Shown here one piece after another: positions 45,238 to 53,183 of a DNA stretch of 58,914 nt. The position numbers and the translations under genes are program-made. Numbering within the stretch: the first letter of the stretch is position 1; every line of letters begins with the position of its first letter. The notes under the pieces were generated by a model. That model saw only the letters and a list, made by a program, of their open reading frames with translations. It did not search any database and was not told the DNA's origin. Source of the DNA: UBA3210 sp963623095 (GTDB lineage Bacteria > Bacillota_I > Bacilli_A > RFN20 > CAG-449); NCBI GenBank assembly GCA_963623095.1, contig CAVFKD010000005.1, positions 1 to 58,914 on the forward strand, in the 5' to 3' direction.

Positions 45238-45816
45238 ATGAAAAAGTTTTTCGGAGAATTTAAAAAATTCATTTCACGTGGCAATGTCATGGACATGGCT
45301 GTTGGTACTATCGTAGGTGCTGCATTTACAGCGATTGTTACTGCATTATCTAATGGTATTTTAAAACCAATCATCAATATGGTCATTTATTATTGCTGTG
45401 GTGGAAACACAGATGCATTAGAAAAAATGTATACAGTATTAGTTAAAGCTACAGCAGCGGATGGATCAGTAGACTTAACTAATTCTATCTACATTGACTG
45501 GGGTGCATTCATCTCTGCAATTATTAACTTCTTATTAGTTGCATTTGTCTTATTCTTAATTGTTAAAGCATTTAATAATGTAAAAGAAGCTTCAGAAAAA
45601 GCTAACGATGCATATACTAGAGCAATTGCAAAACAAGAAAAAGGCTTAAAATTAACTAAGAAAGAAGCAAAAGCTATCGCTGATCACGATGAAGCTGAAG
45701 CAAAAGCTAAAGCTGAAAAAGAAGAAGCTGATAGACTCGCTGCAGAAGAAGCAAATAAGTTATCAAAAACTGATGCTTTATTAACAGAAATCAAAGAATT
45801 ATTAGCAAAGAAATAG
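45238..45816 (+). CDS. mscL: Large-conductance mechanosensitive channel MscL
   Basis: A pentameric pore that opens under membrane tension and releases solutes in osmotic downshock. It starts MKKFFGEFKKFISRGNVMDMAVGTIVGAAF with the first helix (AVGTIVGAAFTAIV), a periplasmic loop with CCGGNTDALEKMYTVLVKA, and a second helix (IINFLLVAFVLFLIVKAFN). At 192 residues it is longer than usual because the cytoplasmic tail after residue 120 is a Lys/Glu/Ala-rich coiled coil. AAGGAG precedes the ATG; TAAAAT at 45207-45212 may be its -10. Confidence 0.95.
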   Translation: MKKFFGEFKKFISRGNVMDMAVGTIVGAAFTAIVTALSNGILKPIINMVIYYCCGGNTDALEKMYTVLVKATAADGSVDLTNSIYIDWGAFISAIINFLLVAFVLFLIVKAFNNVKEASEKANDAYTRAIAKQEKGLKLTKKEAKAIADHDEAEAKAKAEKEEADRLAAEEANKLSKTDALLTEIKELLAKK

Positions 45817-45828
45817 TTCTAATTTTCT

Positions 45829-45858
45829 AACTACAGGCTTAAACCTGTAGTTTTTTTT
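45829..45858 (+). terminator. Intrinsic terminator of mscL
   Basis: AACTACAGG (45829-45837), loop CTTAAA, CCTGTAGTT (45844-45852), then a T run to 45858. Confidence 0.93.
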
Positions 45859-45940
45859 ATTTTTACATTTTTCTTAGTTTTTAAACATTTTCAATGAATA
45901 ATTTATTTGTTAGAATGGGAATGCAATTTTTGGAGGGAAT

Positions 45941-48040
45941 ATGAAGAAAAAATTATTATTATCTATATCTATTTTATCTAGTTTGATGCTTGGATTTACT
46001 TCTTGCACAGCTGATGTATCATCATCAACTATTTCTAGTAAGGAATCTACTGAAGTAGCTACTTCTAGTGAAAAAGAAAGTTCAAAAGAAGAACATAGCT
46101 CTTCATCTACAAGTCAATCAATTAAAGATAAATACAATGCCATCAGCGTTACTGACGCGGTTAATTTAACTAAAGGACAAAATGATGACTTTGTAAGTGA
46201 TGAAGTCTTTATCTATGGCTTAATTAAAACAATATCTAATACAACTTATGGTGAAATGACTATCACTGATGGAACTAGTGATTTATATGTTTATGGTTTA
46301 AACGATTTTTCTACTTTAAGTGATAAACCAAATAAAGGTGATGAAGTAGTTATTAAAGGTAATGTTAAAATCTACAACTCAAAAGCGGAATTAGGTAAAT
46401 CAACATTAGTTGAATTTAATCATATCAAACAAGATGTTTCAGACTACACTAGTATGAATGTATTAGAAGTAAGAAATGCATCACAAGACACTAAAGTAAA
46501 AATTAAAGGTATTGTAAGTTCAATTACTTATGCGGACAAAATGGTTCCTAATGGATTCTATCTAGTTGATAATACATCTTCAATTTATGTTTATGATAAA
46601 GATGTCGCGGCGAATGTAAGCGTCGGTAATGAAGTTGAAGTCGCTGGAACTAAGACTTATTATATCGCTTCTAGTGAAGCAAGCAACGCGGCAAAATACA
46701 ACTATAAAGGTTCAAATCAAATACAAGAATGTACTTTAATAAGCAATGATAAATTAACTCATGATTTTGATACTTCTTGGATTAGTGAAATGAGCGTTAA
46801 AGAAATTATGGATAGTAATCCAAGTGATGATATTACAAATAAAATCTTTAAAGTAAATGCTTTAATTAAGAAAGTAGAAGGTTCAGGATTTGTAAATTAT
46901 TACATTGATGATTTTGATGGAACTACTGGAAGTTATGTATATACAATGAATTCTGGCAGTGATTATTCTTATTTAGATGAATATGATGGAAAGAAGTGCA
47001 CATTATATTTAACTCCAATTAACGCAAAATCATCTGCGACAGGTTGTGTATATCGTTTTGAAGTTATCAAAGTATTAGATTCTAATTATCAATTTGATAC
47101 ATCTAAAATCGCAACTTTTGCGTTAGATTACTATTGTTTAGATCAATTTGAAACTTCCTATACTTCTGATCCATCTATCGAATGCGTTAAAGAAATTTCT
47201 AATACAATTATTCCTTTTGATAATGTTACTGTTACATATTCTTCAAGCAATGAAGATGCAGTTTATTTTGAAAATAGTGAAGATAATAAAATTATTTTAC
47301 ACACTAAAAACGCTGGAACTTCAACTATTACTATTACAACTCATTATGGTGAATTAGTTGCTTCTAAAACATGTTCTATCGAAGTAAAAGAAAAGATAAA
47401 TTACCAAACTAAGAGTGTTAAAGAAGTAATTGATACTGAGGATAATACTGAAGTATATGTTAAAGGTATTGTTGGACCTTCATTAGTTAATAAAGTAGGT
47501 TTCTATATTATTGATGAAACTGGTTCAATCGCAGTAATGATGGATTCAAGTGAAGAAATGGCAAAAGTTCATCTCGGCGATGAAGTTATTTTAAAAGGTG
47601 AAAGACAAACTTATATTAAAAATGGTGTAACTGGTATTGCAGGTCAATCAGAAATTTATGGTGCAACATTAATTGAAAACCTTTATGGAGATCATGCTTA
47701 TTCAACTGCATCATTTATAAAAGATAAAACACTCGCGGATTTAACTAAATATGAAATCACTGATGATCATACAACAGAAGTGTATACATTAACCGCGACT
47801 ATTAGTTATGAAGAAACTAATTATTATAGTCGTTACGCATTAACAAGTGGAGATGCACGTATTCAATTATATTCTGCGAATGCAGGACAATATTCATTCT
47901 TAAGTAATTATAAAAATCAAGAAGTTGAAATGGAAATTGCCTTATGTAATTTTAACTCCAAAAGTTATTATACTGCGGTATGTCTATCAATAACTGTTGA
48001 TGGAAATAAAATTTGTAATCAATTAAACTTCTCTAAATAA
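45941..48040 (+). CDS. Lipoprotein with repeated OB-fold-like domains
   Basis: The 699-residue protein has a lipoprotein signal (lipobox FTSC, Cys22) followed by a Ser/Thr/Glu-rich linker to about residue 65. After it come OB-fold-like modules resembling the YhcR/DUF5689 type, around residues 70-165 (VFIYGLIKTISN...), 180-270 (VKIKGIVSSITY...NEVEVAGTKTYY) and 515-590 (VYVKGIVGPSLV...DEVILKGERQTY), a bacterial Ig-like segment near 410-480 and a last OB-like part. It is anchored on the outer face. OB-fold lipoproteins may bind nucleic acid or glycans. A TAGAAT -10 with TG-T extension (45908-45916) and GGAGGG drive it. Confidence 0.75.
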   Translation: MKKKLLLSISILSSLMLGFTSCTADVSSSTISSKESTEVATSSEKESSKEEHSSSSTSQSIKDKYNAISVTDAVNLTKGQNDDFVSDEVFIYGLIKTISNTTYGEMTITDGTSDLYVYGLNDFSTLSDKPNKGDEVVIKGNVKIYNSKAELGKSTLVEFNHIKQDVSDYTSMNVLEVRNASQDTKVKIKGIVSSITYADKMVPNGFYLVDNTSSIYVYDKDVAANVSVGNEVEVAGTKTYYIASSEASNAAKYNYKGSNQIQECTLISNDKLTHDFDTSWISEMSVKEIMDSNPSDDITNKIFKVNALIKKVEGSGFVNYYIDDFDGTTGSYVYTMNSGSDYSYLDEYDGKKCTLYLTPINAKSSATGCVYRFEVIKVLDSNYQFDTSKIATFALDYYCLDQFETSYTSDPSIECVKEISNTIIPFDNVTVTYSSSNEDAVYFENSEDNKIILHTKNAGTSTITITTHYGELVASKTCSIEVKEKINYQTKSVKEVIDTEDNTEVYVKGIVGPSLVNKVGFYIIDETGSIAVMMDSSEEMAKVHLGDEVILKGERQTYIKNGVTGIAGQSEIYGATLIENLYGDHAYSTASFIKDKTLADLTKYEITDDHTTEVYTLTATISYEETNYYSRYALTSGDARIQLYSANAGQYSFLSNYKNQEVEMEIALCNFNSKSYYTAVCLSITVDGNKICNQLNFSK

Positions 48041-48047
48041 CCAAGCA

Positions 48048-48080
48048 AAAAGAACTATTTCAAAACAAAATAGTTCTTTT
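48048..48080 (+). terminator. Intrinsic terminator after the OB-fold lipoprotein gene
   Basis: AAAAGAACTATTT (48048-48060) pairs with AAATAGTTCTTTT (48068-48080) over a seven-base loop, with T residues in the 3' arm. Confidence 0.85.
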
Positions 48081-48111
48081 ATTATGCTTTTAGGATAATT
48101 TTACAAACAAA

Positions 48112-48138
48112 AAAATCGCTTTTCAGCGATTTTCTTTT
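48112..48138 (-). terminator. Terminator of the ferredoxin gene, possibly bidirectional
   Basis: AAAATCGCT (48112-48120), loop TTTC, AGCGATTTT (48125-48133). On the minus strand the T run is made by the 5' arm and following TTTG; on the plus strand CTTTTTG follows. It serves the ferredoxin gene and backs up the upstream terminator. Confidence 0.8.
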
Positions 48139-48145
48139 TGTTTTA

Positions 48146-48334
48146 TTATTCAGCTTCGATAGCTTGTACTGGGCAAGAAGCTGCAGCTTCTTCAATACTT
48201 GCTTCGTTAGCAGCGTTAACAGCGCCTGTTGCTTCTGCTAAACCATCATCACCGATTACAAATACGTCACCAGCGATACCTGTACAGCAACCGCAGCCAA
48301 CGCATACGTCTTTATTTACTCTCACTTTTGTCAT
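48146..48334 (-). CDS. Small [4Fe-4S] ferredoxin
   Basis: A 62-residue low-potential electron carrier. It has CVGCGCC near residues 11-17, giving the CxxCxxC part of one cluster, and the fourth ligand in ASCPVQAIE near the C terminus, the layout of Bacillus Fer-type single-cluster ferredoxins. The body between is Ala/Glu-rich and acidic (pI low). AGGAGGT precedes the ATG, and a strong promoter lies upstream. Its partner enzyme is not in the window. Confidence 0.92.
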   Translation of the reverse strand: MTKVRVNKDVCVGCGCCTGIAGDVFVIGDDGLAEATGAVNAANEASIEEAAASCPVQAIEAE

Positions 48335-48360
48335 ATCATTGACCTCCTAATTACTTTCTC

Positions 48361-48388
48361 ATTATAGCAAATAAAAATTAAATTGCAA
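48361..48388 (-). promoter_or_regulatory. Ferredoxin promoter
   Basis: On the minus strand, TTGCAA (48388-48383), a 16-base spacer and TATAAT (48366-48361) with a TGC extended -10. Confidence 0.72.
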
Positions 48389-48495
48389 TTGCTTAAATTA
48401 AATATCAAAAAGGTTAGTTTTGACTAATAATAGAGTTAAAAAAGACTAACTTATATTCAACCACTTTTATAGGAAATTTGATTGTTTATAAACAC

Positions 48496-48536
48496 TTAAA
48501 AGTATACTTTTAATTTTAAAAATATTTTGTTATACT
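48496..48536 (+). promoter_or_regulatory. 18 bp palindrome over the promoter of the gene at 48563
   Basis: TTAAAAGTATACTTTTAA (48496-48513) is a perfect palindrome. A TATACT -10 lies at 48531-48536, which places the -35 position (48508-48513) in its right half. This is the usual place for a repressor operator. The regulator is unknown. Confidence 0.45.
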
Positions 48537-48562
48537 TTATAAGGAACAAAAGGAGTTTTTTT

Positions 48563-48925
48563 ATGGACAAGAAAACAAGAGTTGAAAAATATAAAAAATT
48601 ACGTGAAGAAATTGACGATATGGATACTTATAAATTTGATTCACCTTTTCAAGTTAATGAAGAAAAGGATGATGTTGGTATGTCTAATGAAGAACTTCAA
48701 CAACAACATGTAAAAAAGAATACTTTATCTATTTCAATTGATCAAATTGTAAAAGCTCATGATGAATATACAACCATGATTTCTAAAGATGAATTGAAGA
48801 AACAAGAAAAAGATGCGCATAAAATGCAAAATAAAAAGCTATTAATAACTATTGGCATTATCGCTGGAGTAATTGTCTTACTTGCGATTATCATCGTATT
48901 AATTGTGCTTTTATTTAATAAATAA
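48563..48925 (+). CDS. Unrecognised small tail-anchored protein
   Basis: A 120-residue protein I do not recognise. It has a charged, mostly helical cytoplasmic part (residues 1-92, rich in Lys, Glu and Asp) and a single membrane helix at the C terminus (about 93-117, LLITIGIIAGVIVLLAIIIV). The start at 48563 follows AAAAGGAG; an ATG 36 bases upstream overlaps the promoter and is unlikely. It lies 18 bases before cmk and so shares its transcript. Confidence 0.7.
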   Translation: MDKKTRVEKYKKLREEIDDMDTYKFDSPFQVNEEKDDVGMSNEELQQQHVKKNTLSISIDQIVKAHDEYTTMISKDELKKQEKDAHKMQNKKLLITIGIIAGVIVLLAIIIVLIVLLFNK

Positions 48926-48943
48926 TTTAGGAGAGATTTTATT

Positions 48944-49615
48944 ATGATGATTAGTGTAGCTATTGATGGACCAAGCGCGGCAGGTAAATCAACCGTCGCA
49001 AAAAGGGTTGCAAAAGAATTAGGATTTGTTTATATCGATACAGGTGCAATGTATAGATGTGTTACTTTATACGCATTAAAGAAAAAGATTGATTGTAAAG
49101 ATGTTGATGCAGTCATTAAACTTTTACCACACATTAAAATTGATTTATGTATTGATGGTAAAGTTTTATTGAATGGTCAAGATGTAACTTTAGATATTAG
49201 ATCTCAAGCGGTTGTTAATAACGTATCATATATCGCCGCGAATAAAGGAGTAAGATTATTCTTAGTCGAACTTCAAAGAAATATGGCAAAAGATGTCTCT
49301 GTTGTCATGGATGGAAGAGATATTGGTACATATGTTTTACCAGACGCAAATGTTAAGATTTTCCAAATCGCAGATGTACATGAAAGAGCAAAAAGAAGAC
49401 ATGCTGAAAACTTAGGCAAAGGCATGGAATGTACTTTAGAAGAAGTTGAAAAAGACTTAGAAAGAAGAGATTATATTGATTCTCATCGTGAATTCGCACC
49501 TTTAACAAAAGCTAAAGATGCAGTAGAAGTAGATACTTCATTATTAAGCATTGATGAATCAGTTGATAGAATTATTTCTATTATTAAAGAAAAGGTAGGT
49601 ATTCCAAATGAGTAG
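48944..49615 (+). CDS. cmk: Cytidylate kinase
   Basis: It phosphorylates CMP and dCMP. The 223-residue protein starts MMISVAIDGPSAAGKSTVAK, with the P-loop at about 8-18, then YIDTGAMYR, the family insertion with RSQAVVNNVSYIA, VVMDGRDIGTYVLPDA and the lid RRDYIDSHREFAPLTKA. Two adjacent ATG codons (48944 and 48947) are possible starts. der overlaps its end by 8 bases. In Bacillus a ribosomal S1-like gene lies between cmk and der; it is absent here. Confidence 0.95.
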   Translation: MMISVAIDGPSAAGKSTVAKRVAKELGFVYIDTGAMYRCVTLYALKKKIDCKDVDAVIKLLPHIKIDLCIDGKVLLNGQDVTLDIRSQAVVNNVSYIAANKGVRLFLVELQRNMAKDVSVVMDGRDIGTYVLPDANVKIFQIADVHERAKRRHAENLGKGMECTLEEVEKDLERRDYIDSHREFAPLTKAKDAVEVDTSLLSIDESVDRIISIIKEKVGIPNE

Positions 49616-50915
49616 GGGTGTAGTCGCAATTGTTGGTTCACCTAACGTTGGTAAATCTACATTATTTAATCGTATTGTTGGTGAAAGATATTCCATTGTT
49701 GATGATGAAGCAGGTATTACTAGAGATAGAATCTATGCAAAAGCAACATGGTTAACTCAAGAATTTACTTTAATTGATACAGGTGGTATTGAAATTGAAA
49801 AAGCACCTTTCCAAGTACAAATTAGAGCTCAAGTAGAAATCGCTATTGAAGAAGCGGATGTAATTGTCTATGTCGCAGATGGCAATAAAGGTTTATCTGG
49901 CGATGATAAATTTGCTTGTAAAATGCTTTATAAATCAAATAAACCTGTCATTCTCGCAGTTAATAAAATTGATGATATTGAAAAAATCTATAACGTCAAT
50001 GAATTCTATGCTTTAGGTTTAGGTGATCCTATCGCTATATCTTCATCACATGGTATTGGTGTTGGTGATTTACTTGATAAAATTATTTCTCTTCTTCCAG
50101 AAAAGAAGATTAATACATATGAAAACGCAATTAAATTCTCATTAATTGGTAGACCTAATGTTGGTAAATCAAGTTTAACAAATGCAATATTAGGACATGA
50201 TAGAGTTATTGTTTCTAATATTGAAGGTACTACAAGAGATTCAATTGATACTCCATTTGTTAGAGATGATCAACAATATGTAGTTATCGATACTGCAGGT
50301 TTAAAAAAGCGTGGTAAAATCTATGAAGCAGTTGATAAATACGCTGCATTAAGAGCTCTCGCTGCAATTGATAGAAGTGATGTAGTTTTATTATTAATTG
50401 ACGCAAAAGAAGGCATTCAACAACAAGATAAACACGTAGTTGGTTATGCAATGGAAGCTAATAAAGCAATTGTTATTGTTGTTAATAAATGGGACTTAGT
50501 TGAACACAATCAAGATTCAATGTCTGAATTTACAAAGAATATTAGAAAAGAATTTAAGTTCTTAGATTATGCACCAGTTGTCTTTATATCTGCGAAAGAT
50601 CATTCAAGAATTAATACAATATTCCCTGAAATTATCCAAGCATATACTTCATATAACACACGTGTTGGAACATCTATTTTAAATGATATTATTCAAGATG
50701 CTCAAATTGTTAATCCTACTCCTATTTTCAATGGAGGTAGATTAAAAATCTATTTTGCTAACCAAGTATCTGTATGTCCTCCAACATTTATTCTATTTGT
50801 AAATAATCCTGATTATATGCATTTCTCATATCAAAGATATATTGAAAATAGATTAAGAGATAGTTTTGAATTTAAAGGTTCGCCTTTAAAGATACTTGTA
50901 AGAGAAAGAAAATAA
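49608..50915 (+). CDS. der: Ribosome assembly GTPase Der (EngA)
   Basis: Der has two GTPase domains in tandem and helps assemble the 50S subunit. In the 435-residue protein, G1 of the first domain is GSPNVGKSTLF, with DTGG and NKID; the second has GRPNVGKSSLT, DTAGLKKRGK and NKWD. A KH-like C-terminal domain follows (PTPIFNGGRLKIYFANQVSV). The length is normal. Its start overlaps cmk by 8 bases and it is followed by a terminator. Confidence 0.97.
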   Translation: MSRGVVAIVGSPNVGKSTLFNRIVGERYSIVDDEAGITRDRIYAKATWLTQEFTLIDTGGIEIEKAPFQVQIRAQVEIAIEEADVIVYVADGNKGLSGDDKFACKMLYKSNKPVILAVNKIDDIEKIYNVNEFYALGLGDPIAISSSHGIGVGDLLDKIISLLPEKKINTYENAIKFSLIGRPNVGKSSLTNAILGHDRVIVSNIEGTTRDSIDTPFVRDDQQYVVIDTAGLKKRGKIYEAVDKYAALRALAAIDRSDVVLLLIDAKEGIQQQDKHVVGYAMEANKAIVIVVNKWDLVEHNQDSMSEFTKNIRKEFKFLDYAPVVFISAKDHSRINTIFPEIIQAYTSYNTRVGTSILNDIIQDAQIVNPTPIFNGGRLKIYFANQVSVCPPTFILFVNNPDYMHFSYQRYIENRLRDSFEFKGSPLKILVRERK

Positions 50916-50937
50916 CCACTTCATGTGGTTTTTCTTT
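50914..50937 (+). terminator. Intrinsic terminator of der
   Basis: AACCAC (50914-50919), loop TTCAT, GTGGTT (50925-50930), then TTTCTTTT. It overlaps the der stop codon. Confidence 0.75.
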
Positions 50938-50981
50938 TACATATTAACTATGTAAGGGCTTTCAAAAAATAAAATACTTGC

Positions 50982-51042
50982 TAAGTTATATTAATAACTT
51001 ATAGAATAGAAAGCACTTAGGACTATTATATTTATATAATAG
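50982..51042 (+). promoter_or_regulatory. Two inverted repeats ahead of the lipoprotein gene cluster
   Basis: TAAGTTAT-ATTA-ATAACTTA (50982-51001) and CTATTATA-TTTA-TATAATAG (51023-51042) are perfect dyads with 8 bp arms and four-base centres. The second contains a TATAAT (51035-51040), though no good -35 is seen for it. They may be operator sites or leader hairpins. Confidence 0.4.
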
Positions 51043-51055
51043 GGAAGGAGAGTTA

Positions 51056-51769
51056 ATGAAGAATAAAACTTTAATGCTTTCATTAATCGCTCTGTCAAGT
51101 TTATTTGTTGGATGCGGAAGTACAACTAGTTCTAGTTTATCTTCTCAACCAGTAAGTTCTAGTTCATCAAGTGAAAAAATTAATTATTTAATTAGACATT
51201 TAACTACCTTGCATGATCAAAAAGAAAAAAATTACACAATTAAATATGACGGAGGTACAGGTGATAAAGCAGATATTATTTATTGTACTAAAAATGCAGT
51301 ATACCGCGATGCGAATAATGAAGTCGATATCGAAGGATACGCAGAAGATGAAAATGGTGTATTTAGATTTATAAAAAATGGTAAAAATTACGTCAAGACT
51401 GGTTATCAATTTGATGAGAACGATTCTTACATCAAAGATTTATACAGTTTCAATGTTAGTCTAGGCGCTTATAAAGATAAAGTCGCTCCTGTATTTACTT
51501 CCTTAGATGTAAGTAAGTATGAAACAGATTTATCTTCATTTCATGGCCAAGATATGATCGACGCAAAAGATAACGATATGTGTTATTTCATATTATGTTT
51601 AGGATGGGACCAAACATTCCGTAAGGATAATACTTATGCTTATGTACGAGCTTCAGAAGATACTATAACTTATGAATTCCGTGGTACAGGCGGAGTAATC
51701 CTAACAGTAACAATATTTGATATTGGTACAACAACAATTGAAGGCGTGGAAAATTTATTTAATAGTTAA
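51056..51769 (+). CDS. Ser-rich lipoprotein of unknown function
   Basis: The 237-residue protein has a lipoprotein signal (lipobox FVGC, Cys20), a Ser-rich linker (about 21-45) and a mixed alpha/beta outer domain of about 190 residues without a family I recognise. AAGGAG precedes the ATG. It is the first of three lipoprotein genes in a row (51056, 51790, 53184), with short spaces that suggest an operon. Confidence 0.72.
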   Translation: MKNKTLMLSLIALSSLFVGCGSTTSSSLSSQPVSSSSSSEKINYLIRHLTTLHDQKEKNYTIKYDGGTGDKADIIYCTKNAVYRDANNEVDIEGYAEDENGVFRFIKNGKNYVKTGYQFDENDSYIKDLYSFNVSLGAYKDKVAPVFTSLDVSKYETDLSSFHGQDMIDAKDNDMCYFILCLGWDQTFRKDNTYAYVRASEDTITYEFRGTGGVILTVTIFDIGTTTIEGVENLFNS

Positions 51770-51789
51770 AAAAAGAAAGAGGAAACAAA

Positions 51790-53181
51790 ATGAAAAAGAA
51801 AAATTTATTAATTGCTTGTGCATCTTTAGCTCTTGCTATTCCTACACTTGCATCATGTAGTAATGAAACAGTTACTAACAAAGAAATCCAATCAATTTTA
51901 GAAAAATTACGTGAAGGCTTTACTCTCGATGGCACAATGTATGAAACTTCTCATACTTTAGATGAAATGGGTGGAACTGAAACAGGTGTTACTGCAGATA
52001 CAACTTATACTGTCCATTATGCTTTTGAAAAAGCTAGTGATCATCCAAGTGCAGAACGTCATATTATCGGCGCACAAGGCGATGTAGTTAACGATGTATG
52101 TGTTGAAGGTGATGATGGATTTGTCTATTATGCAGATATCAACTACAAAAACGAAGTCGAATATTATAAAGCAAGTACAACTTCTTCATCAGGAATTAAC
52201 TATGGCTTATTACTTGATAATCCATTCAATTACATTTTAGAAAGTGATTTCACTAAAAAAGAAGGTAACACTTATTCATTAGATTTAAAGAAAGCAAGCT
52301 TCTTCACATATCGTATTTTAGGTGTTGCAGATACTATTTATGATAGTGTTATTGATACATTTGAATTTACTATTGATGGTGATAATGTTACTTTAAACAT
52401 TGTTCCACATATGTTAGAAAACCAATATTATACTAACTCATCATATGTTAACGTCTATTATAACTTAACATCTAATACAACATTAACATTAACTAATATC
52501 GGTAGCGCAAAAGTAAACTTACCAGAAACAAAAGCTCATAAAGATGAACACGATAGATTATCAAGAGCTTTAGCGAAGATTAATGATAACTACACAATTG
52601 ATTTAACTTATTATGGTAAACAAGTAGGTTATTCAGGAAGTTCTGAAGAAACAGAATTAAATCATAAATATTACTACACTAAAGATGGTGCATTCATCAA
52701 ATTTGGTGAAGGTGAAGAAATCGATGCAGTAAGCGATGTATTAATTAAATATGATACTGATGGCGATAGCATTATTCCTTATGGCTACAACGCAGGAACT
52801 AACACTTGGACAACAACTAGAGGTATGTCATATTTCTACAACATGGTTGGTATGTCTAAGAGTGTTATTAAACCAATTATCAATGGTGTTGCACCAGAAT
52901 TATTCTCATATGATGCAGATTTAAATGCATATGTTATCTGTGATGAATTAAAAACAGTTATCGGCGTAGATTGCTTTATTCCATCAATTGATGCAGAAAT
53001 GGATTATTTAGATGGTTATGGTACTTCATGTATTATTTATATGGATGGAGATAGTGATAACATCGATAGAATTGTTGTTACTGATTACTTTGATAATACA
53101 TTCTTACAACGTGAAGAATCTTATTCAATGAAGATTAGTAATGTTGATTCAACAACTCTTCCATATTCATATGGTGATTAA
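51790..53181 (+). CDS. Lipoprotein of unknown function
   Basis: A 463-residue secreted lipoprotein (signal with lipobox LASC, Cys23). The mature part has no recognised domain. It contains two comparable segments, each opening with a helix and turning into beta strands with Tyr/Asn/Thr (around EIQSILEKLREGFTLDG near residue 35 and DRLSRALAKINDNYTIDL near 255), so it may be an internal duplication of the same fold. The next gene starts two bases after the stop. Role unknown, probably envelope or substrate binding. Confidence 0.72.
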   Translation: MKKKNLLIACASLALAIPTLASCSNETVTNKEIQSILEKLREGFTLDGTMYETSHTLDEMGGTETGVTADTTYTVHYAFEKASDHPSAERHIIGAQGDVVNDVCVEGDDGFVYYADINYKNEVEYYKASTTSSSGINYGLLLDNPFNYILESDFTKKEGNTYSLDLKKASFFTYRILGVADTIYDSVIDTFEFTIDGDNVTLNIVPHMLENQYYTNSSYVNVYYNLTSNTTLTLTNIGSAKVNLPETKAHKDEHDRLSRALAKINDNYTIDLTYYGKQVGYSGSSEETELNHKYYYTKDGAFIKFGEGEEIDAVSDVLIKYDTDGDSIIPYGYNAGTNTWTTTRGMSYFYNMVGMSKSVIKPIINGVAPELFSYDADLNAYVICDELKTVIGVDCFIPSIDAEMDYLDGYGTSCIIYMDGDSDNIDRIVVTDYFDNTFLQREESYSMKISNVDSTTLPYSYGD

Positions 53182-53183
53182 TT

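Noticed and set aside
48138..48350. Plus-strand open frame of 70 codons
   Set aside because: It is the antisense shadow of the ferredoxin gene, which has the cysteine motifs, ribosome binding site and promoter.
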